Origin: Thalassotalea crassostreae
GTDB lineage: Bacteria > Pseudomonadota > Gammaproteobacteria > Enterobacterales > Alteromonadaceae
Reading direction: 5' to 3'
DNA: 64,000 nucleotides
Assembly (NCBI RefSeq): GCF_001831495.1
Contig: NZ_CP017689.1
Span: 1-64,000 of the forward strand
Positions 55,261 through 64,000 of the stretch are shown piece by piece. The position numbers and the translations under genes were made by a program. The stretch's first letter is position 1. Each line of letters begins with the position of its first letter. The notes under the pieces were generated by a model. It had not been told where the DNA came from, did no database searches, and was given only the letters and a program-made list of their open reading frames with translations.

Positions 55261-56367
55261 ATGAATTTTAATCGTGTTGTAATAAAGGTAGGCAGTGCAT
55301 TAGTGTCGCCAGAAGGTAAAGGCTGTAATGGCAAATACCTTTTAGCTATTGCACGTTTTATTACCGAGTGTCATTTACGTGACAAAGAGGTGATCTTAGT
55401 CTCATCAGGTAGTGTTGCCGCTGGACGTAATTTAATACACCACGGTTCACCCAACCCGTCTATTACGGCAAAGCAGGCAATGGCCTCGGTTGGACAAATG
55501 CAAATGATGGCAAATTGGCAACGTTTTTTTGATCGTCCTTGCTCACAATTATTAATTACTCATGGTGATCTGAAAGACCGCCAGCGTTACATCAATATCA
55601 AAAACACTCTAAGAATATTGTTAGAAAACAACGTTCTGCCGATTGTAAATGAAAATGATACGGTGGCAACCGAAGAACTTAAAGTTGGTGACAATGACAA
55701 CTTAGCGGCCTTAGTTGCCATGGTAAGTGATGCAGATTGTTTAATGATTCTATCAGATGTGAATGGCGTCTATGATAGCGATCCACGCAACAATCCAAAA
55801 GCAAAATTGTTTAGTGAGATCACTGAGATTAACGAGGCGTTATACGCAATGGCTTCAGGGACTTCCAATCACATTGCTACTGGCGGTATGAAAACTAAAA
55901 TTGAAGCCGCAGAAAAAGCTTGTGAACACGGCATCGAAACCTACATTGTTAATGGCAGTGATTCATTGGTGTTCGATAAGTTACTTAATAATGAAAATCC
56001 TGGTACTCGATTTATTGCCAAGGATTCAAGTGTAAAAGCCAAAAAGCATTGGTTAAAACATACCCTGAAAAGCCATGGTTCTGTTGTCATCGACGAAGGC
56101 GCAATTAATGCGTTGCTGAATAAAGGGGCGTCATTACTTGCCAGTGGTATTAATGAAATATGGGGCGAATTTGCAAAAGGTGAATCAATTAATATTACCG
56201 CCCATTGTGGTACTCGCGTGCTTGCTAAAGGCATTTGTCAATACAGTAGTAGCGACTTGGAAAAGATTAAAGGTAAAAATAGTGCTGACATCGAGCAACT
56301 TTTAGGCTATTGCCCGAGTAAAGAAATAATCCATCGTGACGATATGGTATTGCTCAGTGAAAATTAG
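55261..56367 (+). CDS. proB: Glutamate 5-kinase ProB
   Basis: ProB phosphorylates glutamate in the first step of proline synthesis. It is 368 residues (E. coli 367). The amino acid kinase domain has VIKVGSALV, VSSGSVAAGR, PIVNENDTVATEELKVGDNDNLAALVA-type blocks and TGGMKTKIEAAEKA. A PUA domain fills about 275-360 (GSVVIDEGAINALLNKGASLLASGI). proA follows 52 bp later. No good ribosome binding site stands right before the ATG, which follows TATAAAC closely. Confidence 0.96.
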   Translation: MNFNRVVIKVGSALVSPEGKGCNGKYLLAIARFITECHLRDKEVILVSSGSVAAGRNLIHHGSPNPSITAKQAMASVGQMQMMANWQRFFDRPCSQLLITHGDLKDRQRYINIKNTLRILLENNVLPIVNENDTVATEELKVGDNDNLAALVAMVSDADCLMILSDVNGVYDSDPRNNPKAKLFSEITEINEALYAMASGTSNHIATGGMKTKIEAAEKACEHGIETYIVNGSDSLVFDKLLNNENPGTRFIAKDSSVKAKKHWLKHTLKSHGSVVIDEGAINALLNKGASLLASGINEIWGEFAKGESINITAHCGTRVLAKGICQYSSSDLEKIKGKNSADIEQLLGYCPSKEIIHRDDMVLLSEN

Positions 56368-56419
56368 GCGCACGTAACCAGACGAATTAGTTAAACATAA
56401 AGAATTAAAGAACATAAAC

Positions 56420-57688
56420 ATGATAAACACAGATAATGAATATTTTGATATCGCCGCCGTGGCAAAAAGAGCGAGGCTTGCGGCGAAACAAGCGGCACAA
56501 TTAACAACGGCTGAGAAAGACGCCTTATTGACCGCTATGGCTAAGGCTGTGACTGATAATAGTGAATTTATTATTAGTGAAAATAGTAAAGATATTGCCG
56601 CTGGCAAACGTAATGGCTTAGCCGAAGCGATGCTCGATAGATTGTTGCTAACCCGGGCGCGAATTAAAGGCATTAGTGATGCAATTATTGATATCGTCAA
56701 CTTAGACGATCCTGTCGGCAGTAAGACGACCGCTACTATTCGCCCTAATGGCATTGAAGTGATGAAAATGCGCATCCCTTTAGGGGTGATAGCGATGATT
56801 TATGAAGCACGGCCAAATGTCACAGCAGAAGCTGCGGCACTGTGCTTAAAATCAGGAAACGGCGTGATTTTACGAGGTGGTAAAGAAGCGCTACATTCGA
56901 ATTTGGCGATCGCATCAATACTTCATCAAACGCTACAACAATTTGGTTTTGCCGAAGACATGGTCAGTGTTGTACCTGACCCCGATCGTGAGGTAATTGC
57001 AAAACTACTCACTCTTAATCAAGATATTGATTTGGTCATCCCTCGTGGTGGTGAAGGGCTTATTCGTTATGTGAGTGACAATTCTCGTATTCCAGTGATC
57101 CAACACTACAAAGGTGTATGCCATTTATATGTTGATAAAGCGGCCGATCTAGATAAAGCGCTAGCAATTTTGGTTAACGGTAAAACCCAACGACCTAGTG
57201 CTTGTAATTCGTTGGAAACCGTCTTAGTTCATCAAGATATTGCAGATACTTTCCTTACTAAAGCGGCTGATGAGTTGGCCAAGTTTAATGTGAAAATCCA
57301 TGCCTGCGAAGATTCTATAAGTTACTTTGACGGCGCATTACCGGCCAGTAATGCTGATTTTGATGCGGAGTATTTAGCACAGGAAATTGCCGTAAAACAA
57401 GTTGCTGATTATTCACAAGCGGTTGCTCATATTCAACAATATAGTTCAGACCATACTGAAGTAATCGTTACAGAAAACAAGGAGCGCGCCAATGATTTTA
57501 TTCGTGCGATCAATTCATCGGTAGTGATGGTTAATGCATCTTCGAGATTTTCAGATGGCGGCGAGCTTGGTCTAGGTTCAGAAATAGGGATTTCTACGTC
57601 GAAGTTACATGCCTATGGCCCAATGGGATTAGAGGCGCTAACGACGCAAAAATTTGTGGTGTTAGGCGATGGTCAAACGAGACCATAA
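56420..57688 (+). CDS. proA: Glutamate-5-semialdehyde dehydrogenase ProA
   Basis: ProA reduces gamma-glutamyl phosphate to the semialdehyde with NADPH, acting with ProB. It is 422 residues (E. coli 417). Diagnostic blocks include PLGVIAMIYEARPNVTAEAA, LKSGNGVILRGGKEA, VIPRGGEGLIRYV and the catalytic Cys in KTQRPSACNSLETVLVH. The C-terminal SRFSDGGELGLGSEIGISTSKLHA-type segment is intact. It forms the proBA operon and ends near an inverted repeat shared with ansA. Confidence 0.96.
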   Translation: MINTDNEYFDIAAVAKRARLAAKQAAQLTTAEKDALLTAMAKAVTDNSEFIISENSKDIAAGKRNGLAEAMLDRLLLTRARIKGISDAIIDIVNLDDPVGSKTTATIRPNGIEVMKMRIPLGVIAMIYEARPNVTAEAAALCLKSGNGVILRGGKEALHSNLAIASILHQTLQQFGFAEDMVSVVPDPDREVIAKLLTLNQDIDLVIPRGGEGLIRYVSDNSRIPVIQHYKGVCHLYVDKAADLDKALAILVNGKTQRPSACNSLETVLVHQDIADTFLTKAADELAKFNVKIHACEDSISYFDGALPASNADFDAEYLAQEIAVKQVADYSQAVAHIQQYSSDHTEVIVTENKERANDFIRAINSSVVMVNASSRFSDGGELGLGSEIGISTSKLHAYGPMGLEALTTQKFVVLGDGQTRP

Positions 57689-57714
57689 TTACCAATAAAT
57701 AGATTAATCGAGAC

Positions 57715-57742
57715 ATTCGTCAATTTTACAAAGTTGACGAAT
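57715..57742. terminator. Inverted repeat between convergent proA and ansA
   Basis: ATTCGTCAA and TTGACGAAT form a 9-bp perfect stem with a 10-nt loop, 26 bp past proA. There is no long T-run, so the terminator call is tentative. Confidence 0.55.
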
Positions 57743-57768
57743 ATTGCTCTTATGTTTTGTACTTTCGA

Positions 57769-58845
57769 TTAGTTTAGCGACATTTCGCTACAAACTGATG
57801 CTTTTAATAAACTAAACAATTGCTCTTTTCTCGATTCACTACCAAGCACCCACATTAATTTAGTCGTTGCCGCTTCTGGTGTCATATCGCCACCATTGAT
57901 GATGTAGTTAGAGCGTAAGTTTTTACCCGCGGCATAACGATGTAAATCTAATGAGCCGGTGTAAACATCAGTCACAATAATCGCACATTTAAAGCGATTA
58001 TTAGTTTGCTGTTGAGCTTGCTCTACCACTTCCGCCAAATTAAACTCATTTGGTGCAGTGCCACTGCCAAATACTCGTAATACTAAGCCTTCTATATCAC
58101 TACCGTTGATTATTTTCAGTAGCAACTCGCTGGTCATGCCTGGATTAAGATTGAGACTTAATACTTTATCGCTATAACCTAAGCTTGCGCTATTTAATGG
58201 CGGGTAAGCATTTGGCTGCGGACGCAATTGATTTTGGTTGATTTGAGGTACTGGAAATAGTTCTCCTAAAATCTGTGCATTTGGCGTAGTAAATCCGATC
58301 GCTGAGCGTGTACTTGATTTACGCGCTCGGTTACCACGCAACAACTGTCCGGCAAAGCAAATCATCACTTCGGTAAGTGCAGGTAAAGATTTTCCAGCTT
58401 GATCAGCAACGTACAATGCTAAGCGTAGGTTTTGTAACCCATCACTGCCAGGTTTACTTAATGGTACTTGCGCACCAGTGACAACGACTGGTTTAACGTT
58501 TTGACATAATGCATAAGATAGCGCTGATGCGGTATACGCCATAGTGTCTGTGCCGTGAAGAATAACAAAACCATCATAATCATTATTGTGACGAATGATC
58601 ATTGAAGCCATAGCGTCCCATTGCTTCGGGCCGATATCAGAAGAGTCTGAGGTTTCAATAATAGTGCCGTCGCTTGACGATAATGGTTTAACATCAATTA
58701 CTGAATTTAAATCAGTTGTTAGCTCGGTAATTAGGTCGAGTAAAGATTCGCCATTACTCGCTTGCAACTCACCACTATCTATAGCCGCCATTGTGATGGT
58801 GCCACCAGTATTTATTACTAAGATTTTGTTAAATGCAGTCGTCAT
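57769..58845 (-). CDS. L-asparaginase family protein (cytoplasmic type)
   Basis: The enzyme hydrolyses asparagine to aspartate and ammonia. The 358-residue protein has no signal peptide and starts close to VINTGGTITMAAID, which carries the first catalytic Thr. The second catalytic triad block is FVILHGTDTMAYTASALSYAL. SDSSDIGPKQWDAM and KPVVVTGAQVPLSKPGSDG complete the pattern. It is probably the counterpart of AnsA (E. coli 338 residues), but the type I versus other subgroup assignment is by eye. Single gene, convergent with proA. Confidence 0.87.
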   Translation of the reverse strand: MTTAFNKILVINTGGTITMAAIDSGELQASNGESLLDLITELTTDLNSVIDVKPLSSSDGTIIETSDSSDIGPKQWDAMASMIIRHNNDYDGFVILHGTDTMAYTASALSYALCQNVKPVVVTGAQVPLSKPGSDGLQNLRLALYVADQAGKSLPALTEVMICFAGQLLRGNRARKSSTRSAIGFTTPNAQILGELFPVPQINQNQLRPQPNAYPPLNSASLGYSDKVLSLNLNPGMTSELLLKIINGSDIEGLVLRVFGSGTAPNEFNLAEVVEQAQQQTNNRFKCAIIVTDVYTGSLDLHRYAAGKNLRSNYIINGGDMTPEAATTKLMWVLGSESRKEQLFSLLKASVCSEMSLN

Positions 58846-58940
58846 TAATGTTCAACTTGATCTGTTGTTGTCGATATTGCCGACATTCTAGGTCAAAAAT
58901 TGAATAAGCAAAAGAAATTTGTAGAGGAATCATACAAACG

Positions 58941-58992
58941 AAACTGGGGTCAGAGTCAGGTTTAGTAATTAATCTGACTCTGACCCCAGTTT
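58941..58992. repeat. Long perfect hairpin repeat (19-bp stem)
   Basis: AAACTGGGGTCAGAGTCAG and its exact reverse complement are separated by 14 nt (GTTTAGTAATTAAT). The GGGGTCAGAGT core is a palindrome type dispersed in many gammaproteobacteria, often beside REP-associated tyrosine transposases. No transposase is near here. It lies between ansA and the ilvC terminator. Confidence 0.85.
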
Positions 58993-59010
58993 AGCAATGC
59001 TATGTGGGGC

Positions 59011-59057
59011 AAAAAAAGAAGCCAGTAGTTATCTATGTGAATAGATAAATACTGGCT
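59011..59057 (-). terminator. Intrinsic terminator of ilvC
   Basis: AGCCAGTA and TTATCTAT on one side pair with ATAGATAA and TACTGGCT on the other (16 bp with one internal mismatch), loop GTGA. On the minus strand the hairpin is followed by TTCTTTTTTT. Confidence 0.9.
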
Positions 59058-59093
59058 AACTGGAGTAAAACTTTAGTTAGTTAACGTGAACCG

Positions 59094-60578
59094 TTATTGA
59101 CTTGCTTCAACGATACGTTTCATATCAGTCATATAACCACGTAATTCTTTACCAACAATTTCTACAGGATGATTACGGATCGCATCATTTACTTCGATTA
59201 AACGCACGTTATCAACGCTGTTCGACGAAGATGCAAGACCCTCACCTAAGTCTTCAAGTGACAAGTTCTTAGAAAATTCGGTAAGTAATGGAACTGCTGC
59301 ATGGGTAAACAGGTAGTTACCGTATTCAGCCGTATCTGAGATTACTACGTTCATTTCGTATAATTTGTTACGAGCGATACAGTTAGCAATTAGTGGTGTT
59401 TCATGAAGTGACTCATAGTATGCAGACTCTTCAATGATGCCAGCAGCAACCATAGCCTCAAATGCTAATTCAACACCTGCTTTGATCATGGCAACAACAA
59501 AAATGCCTTTGTCGTAGTATTCTTGCTCAGTGATTTCAGTATCACAATCAGCGGCTTGCTCAAACGATGTTTCAGCTGTTTCAGCACGCCATTTTAATAG
59601 GTTGGCATCATCATTTTTCCAATCTTCCATCATCGTGGCAGAAAATTGTCCTTCGATAATGTCGTCCATATGCTTATTGAATAAAGGACGTAGAATAACT
59701 TTCAACTCTTCAGACATATCAAACGCTTTAATTTTTGCAGGGTTTGATAAACGGTCCATCATATTGGTGATACCGCCATGCTTTAAGCCTTCAGTAGTCG
59801 TTTCTAAGCCATATTGTAATAACTTACGTGCATACGCTGCATCCATACCTTGGGCAACAAGTTGTTGATGACCTAACACCGCAGCTGTTTGTAACATACC
59901 GCAAAGAATCGTTTGCTCACCCATTAAGTCAGATTTAACTTCGGCGATGAAAGATGATTCAAGAACACCTGCACGATCGCCACCTGTTGCTGAAGCATAC
60001 GCTTTAGCAATAGCAAAGCCATTGCCTTGTGGATCATTTTCCGGGTGAACAGCAATTAGCGTTGGTACACCAAAACCACGTTTGTATTCTTCACGAACTT
60101 CTGTTCCTGGACATTTAGGGGCAACCATTACTACGGTAATATCTTTACGAATTTGCATGCCTTCTTCAACAATGTTGAAGCCATGAGAATAAGCCAAAGT
60201 TGAACCTTGTTTCATCAAAGGCATTACCGCTGAAACCGCTGATGTATGTTGTTTATCAGGGGTAAGGTTTAATACTAAATCTGCTTGAGGAATAAGTTCT
60301 TCATAGTTACCAACAGTGAAGCCATTTTCAGTGGCCCACTGCCACGATTGACGCTTTTCACTGATTGCTGCATCACGCAGAGCGTAAGAAATATTACACC
60401 CTGAATCACGCATATTTAAACCTTGGTTTAAGCCTTGTGCGCCACAACCTACGATAACGATATTCCAACCTTTAATAAAATTACAGCCATCGCTAAACTC
60501 GTCTCGGTTCATGAAACGACACTTCCCTAATTGCGATAATTTTTCGCGTAAACTTAATGTATTGAAATAATTTGACAT
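59094..60578 (-). CDS. ilvC: Ketol-acid reductoisomerase IlvC
   Basis: IlvC carries out the isomeroreduction of acetolactate and acetohydroxybutyrate in isoleucine, leucine and valine synthesis. It is 494 residues, the long class II form (E. coli 491). The start [22 protein letters not shown] is nearly that of E. coli. The NADPH loop [19 protein letters not shown] and [18 protein letters not shown] are present, and both C-terminal knotted domains are intact. It is transcribed divergently from its activator gene ilvY across a 145-bp region with LysR-type sites. Confidence 0.98.
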   Translation of the reverse strand: MSNYFNTLSLREKLSQLGKCRFMNRDEFSDGCNFIKGWNIVIVGCGAQGLNQGLNMRDSGCNISYALRDAAISEKRQSWQWATENGFTVGNYEELIPQADLVLNLTPDKQHTSAVSAVMPLMKQGSTLAYSHGFNIVEEGMQIRKDITVVMVAPKCPGTEVREEYKRGFGVPTLIAVHPENDPQGNGFAIAKAYASATGGDRAGVLESSFIAEVKSDLMGEQTILCGMLQTAAVLGHQQLVAQGMDAAYARKLLQYGLETTTEGLKHGGITNMMDRLSNPAKIKAFDMSEELKVILRPLFNKHMDDIIEGQFSATMMEDWKNDDANLLKWRAETAETSFEQAADCDTEITEQEYYDKGIFVVAMIKAGVELAFEAMVAAGIIEESAYYESLHETPLIANCIARNKLYEMNVVISDTAEYGNYLFTHAAVPLLTEFSKNLSLEDLGEGLASSSNSVDNVRLIEVNDAIRNHPVEIVGKELRGYMTDMKRIVEASQ

Positions 60579-60667
60579 GTTCTAACTCCAGAATATCTTG
60601 CTGCAACACCTTTATGCAGCTTTGATGTAACCTTACAATAAATATTGTGTTGCTTAAAATGATATAT

Positions 60668-60695
60668 TTGCACAATAGTGTTGCAAAATGTGCAA
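60668..60695. promoter_or_regulatory. Candidate IlvY operator
   Basis: TTGCAAAATGTGCAA (60681-60695) is a TTGCA-N5-TGCAA inverted repeat of LysR-box type. An overlapping TTGCA-N9-TGCAA pair begins at 60668. The cluster lies between divergent ilvC and ilvY, 29 bp before ilvY, where IlvY binds in E. coli to activate ilvC and repress itself. Confidence 0.65.
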
Positions 60696-60723
60696 TACTG
60701 TTATCATCAATTGATTACACGAT

Positions 60724-61614
60724 ATGAAAATGGATAGAAAGCTCCTTCAAGTATTTACGACGCTGGCCGACAGTTTGCACTTTTCTCAAACTGCACATGC
60801 CCATCATGTCAGCCCGTCGACGTTGTCACGAATGATCCAACGAATTGAAGATGAATTGGGTTGCCAACTTTTGCAGCGCGATAATCGAACGGTACAACTA
60901 ACAGAGGCAGGTAGCGCGTTTAATGAATTTGCTAAGCAGCAATTACAATCGTGGCAGCAACTTCAGCAACAATTGCAACAAGGACAAGGACAATTAAAGG
61001 GTAAACTCAGCATCTATTGTTCAGTAACAGCGGCTTATTCTCACTTACCAAAACTACTCGATAGTTTTCGTCAACTATACCCGCAAGTGGATATCATTTT
61101 GGATACCGGTAATGCGGCTGATGCGATTGATAAAGTGACTAACGGAGAAGTCGATTTTGCTATTGCAGCCTATCCTGAAACACTACCAAAAAGTTGCCAT
61201 TTTTATTCAATAGCTCAAATTCCTTTATCGATTATTGCACCAACTATAGATTGTCAGGTGTCGCAACAACTTGAAAGTCGAAACATAGACTGGGCCAAGA
61301 TACCCTTTATATTGCCAGATCACGGTAGCTCTAGGCTGCGCTTTCAACAATGGTATCGACAGAAGAAACTAGGTAAACCGCACATTTATGCAGCGGTCTC
61401 TGGTCATGAAGCTTTAGTTTCTATGGTGGCGTTAGGTTGTGGTGTGGGTATTGCGCCGGAAGTTGTTATTGAGAACAGCCCAGTAAAAGAGCGAATCAAA
61501 AGATTGACAGCGCCCTCAGTGCTTAAACCTTTTGAACTTGGTGTTTGCTATCTAAAGAAAAATATCAATGATGCGGTTATTGCTGCATTTTTAGATTCAA
61601 TCCGCGATGTGTAA
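60724..61614 (+). CDS. ilvY: LysR-type activator IlvY
   Basis: IlvY activates ilvC when bound to acetolactate or acetohydroxybutyrate. It is 296 residues (E. coli 297). The N-terminal helix-turn-helix reads HFSQTAHAHHVSPSTLSRMIQRIEDELG. The effector domain has IYCSVTAAYSHLPKLLDSFR, GEVDFAIAAYPETLP and GHEALVSMVALGCGVGIAPEVVIENSP, all close to E. coli IlvY. Divergence from ilvC across operator-like sites supports the assignment. Confidence 0.95.
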   Translation: MKMDRKLLQVFTTLADSLHFSQTAHAHHVSPSTLSRMIQRIEDELGCQLLQRDNRTVQLTEAGSAFNEFAKQQLQSWQQLQQQLQQGQGQLKGKLSIYCSVTAAYSHLPKLLDSFRQLYPQVDIILDTGNAADAIDKVTNGEVDFAIAAYPETLPKSCHFYSIAQIPLSIIAPTIDCQVSQQLESRNIDWAKIPFILPDHGSSRLRFQQWYRQKKLGKPHIYAAVSGHEALVSMVALGCGVGIAPEVVIENSPVKERIKRLTAPSVLKPFELGVCYLKKNINDAVIAAFLDSIRDV

Positions 61615-61646
61615 TGACAGTAAGAAGTTAGCTCTTAGGTTAACTT

Positions 61647-62024
61647 TTAAGTTTTGCTTTTCGTATCCCGCTCTTTCGCGATTCGCTTTGATTCGGTAAG
61701 TAATACCTCGTAAACCAGATCGATTAAGATTGTTCCTTCTTTGGTGCACATGGCATTGATGTATTGGCCGACACGGCGATGACCAGCGTCATCTAATGCG
61801 GTGCCAAAGGCTATTTGAGTTGCGAGTTCTAGATGCTCAGGATGGCTATCGGCAATTCTGTTAAGTGATACTTGTAGAGCTTGTATACCAACTTCTTCGG
61901 CAATGCGAATATCACCGAATAAACCTTTTAAATAATCCTGACACATCTCATCGCTTTTCAATTCTGTCGCCGAACTATTGGCACTCATTAGCATTAATGG
62001 AATCATGATTGCAGCTAGTTTCAT
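61647..62024 (-). CDS. Small secreted protein of unknown function
   Basis: I do not recognise this protein. ATG 62024 gives 125 residues with a signal peptide, MKLAAIMIPLMLMSANSSA, cut before TELKS; the frame is open 26 codons further up, but that would bury the signal. The mature part is mostly helical, with two Cys (in DEMCQDYL and NAMCTKEG) that could form a disulfide. It contains ALDDAGHRRVGQYINAMCTKEGTILIDLVYEVLL and a very basic tail. It lies between ilvY and comM, facing ilvY. Confidence 0.7.
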   Translation of the reverse strand: MKLAAIMIPLMLMSANSSATELKSDEMCQDYLKGLFGDIRIAEEVGIQALQVSLNRIADSHPEHLELATQIAFGTALDDAGHRRVGQYINAMCTKEGTILIDLVYEVLLTESKRIAKERDTKSKT

Positions 62025-62172
62025 TTGGACAGCGCCTATTAATAAAGTGAATGATGTGTTTTTTAATGTTCCAGTGCAGGCAATAAGAGTGCTCCACACC
62101 ACACGTTTATTATAGACAGTGAATTCGCTAGCGATGTATTAGTTTGTTACCAATGCATAGTTGCGGTGTGTT

Positions 62173-63696
62173 TTAACCAATCAAACTATCGGTCAAGTGC
62201 CGTATCAACCTATCCATGGCGCGATAAGATAACGCTTCGACAATATGCTGGCGTTGAATGGTTTTGATATTGTTCATGTCGGCAATGGTTCGAGCTATCT
62301 TCAGTATCTTATGATGGGCGCGGGTAGACAACCCTATTTTCTCTACTGCTAGCTCAAGAAACTCGCAATCACTCTCATTAATGTGACAATGAACTTTTAA
62401 TTCGGGACTGGTTAAATGGGCATTTGCTTTACCTTGTCGTGCTAGTTGAATGTTGCGACAATTTTGCACTCTCGTTCGTATTGTTTCACTATTTTCGTTG
62501 AACTGGTCGTTATCATTCCATACGCCTTTAGCCAAACGGCTTACTTCCAATTGAATATCGATTCGATCAAGAAAAGGGCCTGATAGCTTATTCAAGTATC
62601 GTAATATTTGTTCCGGTGAGGAGCGTTTGTCAGTATAAAATCCAGTCGGGCTTGGGTTCATCGCTGCAACTAATTGGAACTTTGCCGGATAGGTAGTTTT
62701 GTGTAACACTCGAGAAATCGTTACTTCACCAGACTCCATTGGCTCACGTAACACATCTAGAACTTTGCGATCATATTCGGGTAATTCATCTAAAAACAAT
62801 ACGCCATTATGTGCCAATGATATTTCGCCGGGGTTAGGGTAGGAGCCGCCACCAACCAAAGCTACCGCAGACGCGGTATGATGCGGTGCCCTAAATGGTC
62901 TTAAACTAAATTGCGAATCGCTGACATCTTGTCCGCAAATAGATTGGATTGCCGCGCTTTGCAGTGCTTCTTCTGCGGTCATATCAGGTAAAATACCCGG
63001 TAGCCGAGATGCTAACATTGTTTTGCCTGTGCCTGGCGGGCCAACAAACAAAAGGTTGTGGCCGCCACTTGCTGCAAGTTCTAAGGCCCGTTTTGCCAAT
63101 GGTTGCCCCATAACATCTTTCATGTCTTTGGCTTGACGTATAGCGGTTGGTGTGGCTAATGGCTTCTCCACTAATGGTAAAGGTTGTTGATTAGCAAAAT
63201 GAGCGAACAGTTGGTTTAGGTGATGCATGGCAATGATGCTTGCTTCATCAACCCAAGCAGCTTGTTTAGCATTGCACTTGGGTAACACTAGTATTCGTTT
63301 ATCGTCTCTTGCGGCTATTGCTAACGGGATCTCGCCAGTGATTTTTCGCAGCTCTCCCGATAACGCTAACTCACCAGCAAATTCATAATTGTTTAACTCT
63401 GCTTTAGGTATTTGATCGGAAGCGGCTAAAATTCCTATGGCTATCGGTAAGTCAAAACGGCCGCCTTCTTTGGGTAAATCCGCTGGCGCGAGATTTACGA
63501 TAATTTTTCTAGAAGGAAACTCGTAACCGCAATTAATGATGGCACTGCGAACCCTATCTTTGGATTCTTTAACCGATGTTTCCGCTAAACCAACGATGCT
63601 AAACCCTGGAATGCCCGGGCTTAAATGTACTTCAACAGAAACTAAAGGTGATTCAAGCCCGACTTTGGCTCGCGAATAAATTGTGGCAAGTGACAT
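62173..63696 (-). CDS. comM: ComM (YifB) AAA+ Mg-chelatase-like branch-migration helicase
   Basis: ComM is a hexameric helicase that promotes branch migration during natural transformation. ATG 63696 (MSLATIYSRA) gives 507 residues (E. coli YifB 506); the ATG 12 bp upstream is less likely. An N-terminal Lon-protease-like domain holds SAIINCGYEFPSRKIIVNLAPADLPKEGG. Walker A GPPGTGKT is at 219-226, followed by APHHTASAVALVGGG and GVLFLDELPEY (Walker B). A C-terminal Mg-chelatase domain ends the protein. With dprA it indicates competence capacity in the lineage. Confidence 0.95.
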   Translation of the reverse strand: MSLATIYSRAKVGLESPLVSVEVHLSPGIPGFSIVGLAETSVKESKDRVRSAIINCGYEFPSRKIIVNLAPADLPKEGGRFDLPIAIGILAASDQIPKAELNNYEFAGELALSGELRKITGEIPLAIAARDDKRILVLPKCNAKQAAWVDEASIIAMHHLNQLFAHFANQQPLPLVEKPLATPTAIRQAKDMKDVMGQPLAKRALELAASGGHNLLFVGPPGTGKTMLASRLPGILPDMTAEEALQSAAIQSICGQDVSDSQFSLRPFRAPHHTASAVALVGGGSYPNPGEISLAHNGVLFLDELPEYDRKVLDVLREPMESGEVTISRVLHKTTYPAKFQLVAAMNPSPTGFYTDKRSSPEQILRYLNKLSGPFLDRIDIQLEVSRLAKGVWNDNDQFNENSETIRTRVQNCRNIQLARQGKANAHLTSPELKVHCHINESDCEFLELAVEKIGLSTRAHHKILKIARTIADMNNIKTIQRQHIVEALSYRAMDRLIRHLTDSLIG

Positions 63697-64000
63697 AATA
63701 AAATCCATTTTTTATAACTATCCATAGTGTTGTTAAGTTTAGTCGTTATTTGTACTTTTGCTAAAGCAAGCAGGCGGCTGTTCTAGATTCTTATTTATAC
63801 TGTGAATAGTTATTCCTCCTTAAAAACCAACAAAACCCTTGTTCATGTAAAAAAATTGTGATAAAACCTAAGTTAACTAGCAGTCAGAACAGACTCATAA
63901 TTTATTTTAGCTATCTATTTATAGCGATTTTCAAACGAATAAGATTGATTAGATGATTAAACAACGCCTATTTATTATTATTGAAAATGTCCTAGTGATT
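63697..64000. other. Right-edge region with no assigned gene
   Basis: About 300 bp upstream of comM is AT-rich and holds no complete gene. A plus-strand frame opens at ATG 63953 (MIKQRLFIIIENVLVI) and runs off the window edge. It could be the start of a gene, but it has no strong ribosome binding site and is too short to judge. Confidence 0.4.

Overview
The window is an AT-rich chromosomal segment of a gammaproteobacterium. The family content and gene order point to the Alteromonadales, most likely a Colwellia- or Thalassotalea-like marine bacterium; this is inferred from gene order and protein likeness, not from a database search. It opens at the first base of dnaA, so the left edge looks like the conventional zero point of a chromosome. 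Nearly all of it is housekeeping DNA. No prophage, insertion sequence, transposase, CRISPR array or tRNA gene was seen.

Layout. 1-6035: replication cluster dnaA-dnaN-recF-gyrB, with two parS-like ParB sites inside recF. 6269-9255: glyQ-glyS. 9291-9370: inverted pair of REP-like repeats. 9393-13408: tusA (minus), then pepQ, yigZ and trkH (plus). 13502-17860: minus-strand cluster def-fmt-rsmB-trkA. 18009-21491: LysM protein, dprA, smg, yrdD. 21600-26712: purEK (minus), acyl-CoA ligase, tsaC-hemF. 26791-31176: LapC/YejM-like protein, ompW, aroE-yrdB, yrdA. 31411-37316: one rRNA operon with tandem promoters, a tRNA-less 16S-23S spacer full of hairpins, and a duplicated 5S tail and terminator.

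37573-43064 is the least ordinary stretch. It holds an orphan DUF4212 symporter subunit, a pair of bacterial PH-domain membrane proteins, a polyamine-synthase-like system split into a membrane gene and an apparently exported enzyme gene, and an unknown protein with a barrel-like C-terminus. 43301-45038: cdd-deoA. 45120-50109: a peroxiredoxin, a four-gene operon (two DUF1538 membrane proteins, a PII-like protein and a CBS protein) and, divergently, a KefB/C-type antiporter. 50127-55031: TudS-like DUF523 protein, DUF885 lipoprotein, a minus-strand cyclic-di-GMP riboswitch with no evident target gene, tesB and a YbdG-type mechanosensitive channel. 55261-63696: proBA, asparaginase, ilvC/ilvY, a small secreted protein and comM.

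The genes act together in several modules: initiation and origin segregation (dnaA, dnaN, gyrB, parS); translation start and tRNA charging or modification (def, fmt, glyQS, tsaC, tusA, rsmB, rRNA); K+ and ion homeostasis (trkH, trkA, kef, ybdG, DUF1538); and natural transformation (dprA, comM). The best candidates for new biology are the orphan riboswitch near 52562-52705, the DUF1538/PII/CBS operon, the split exported polyamine-synthase pair, and the repeat-rich flanks of the rRNA operon.
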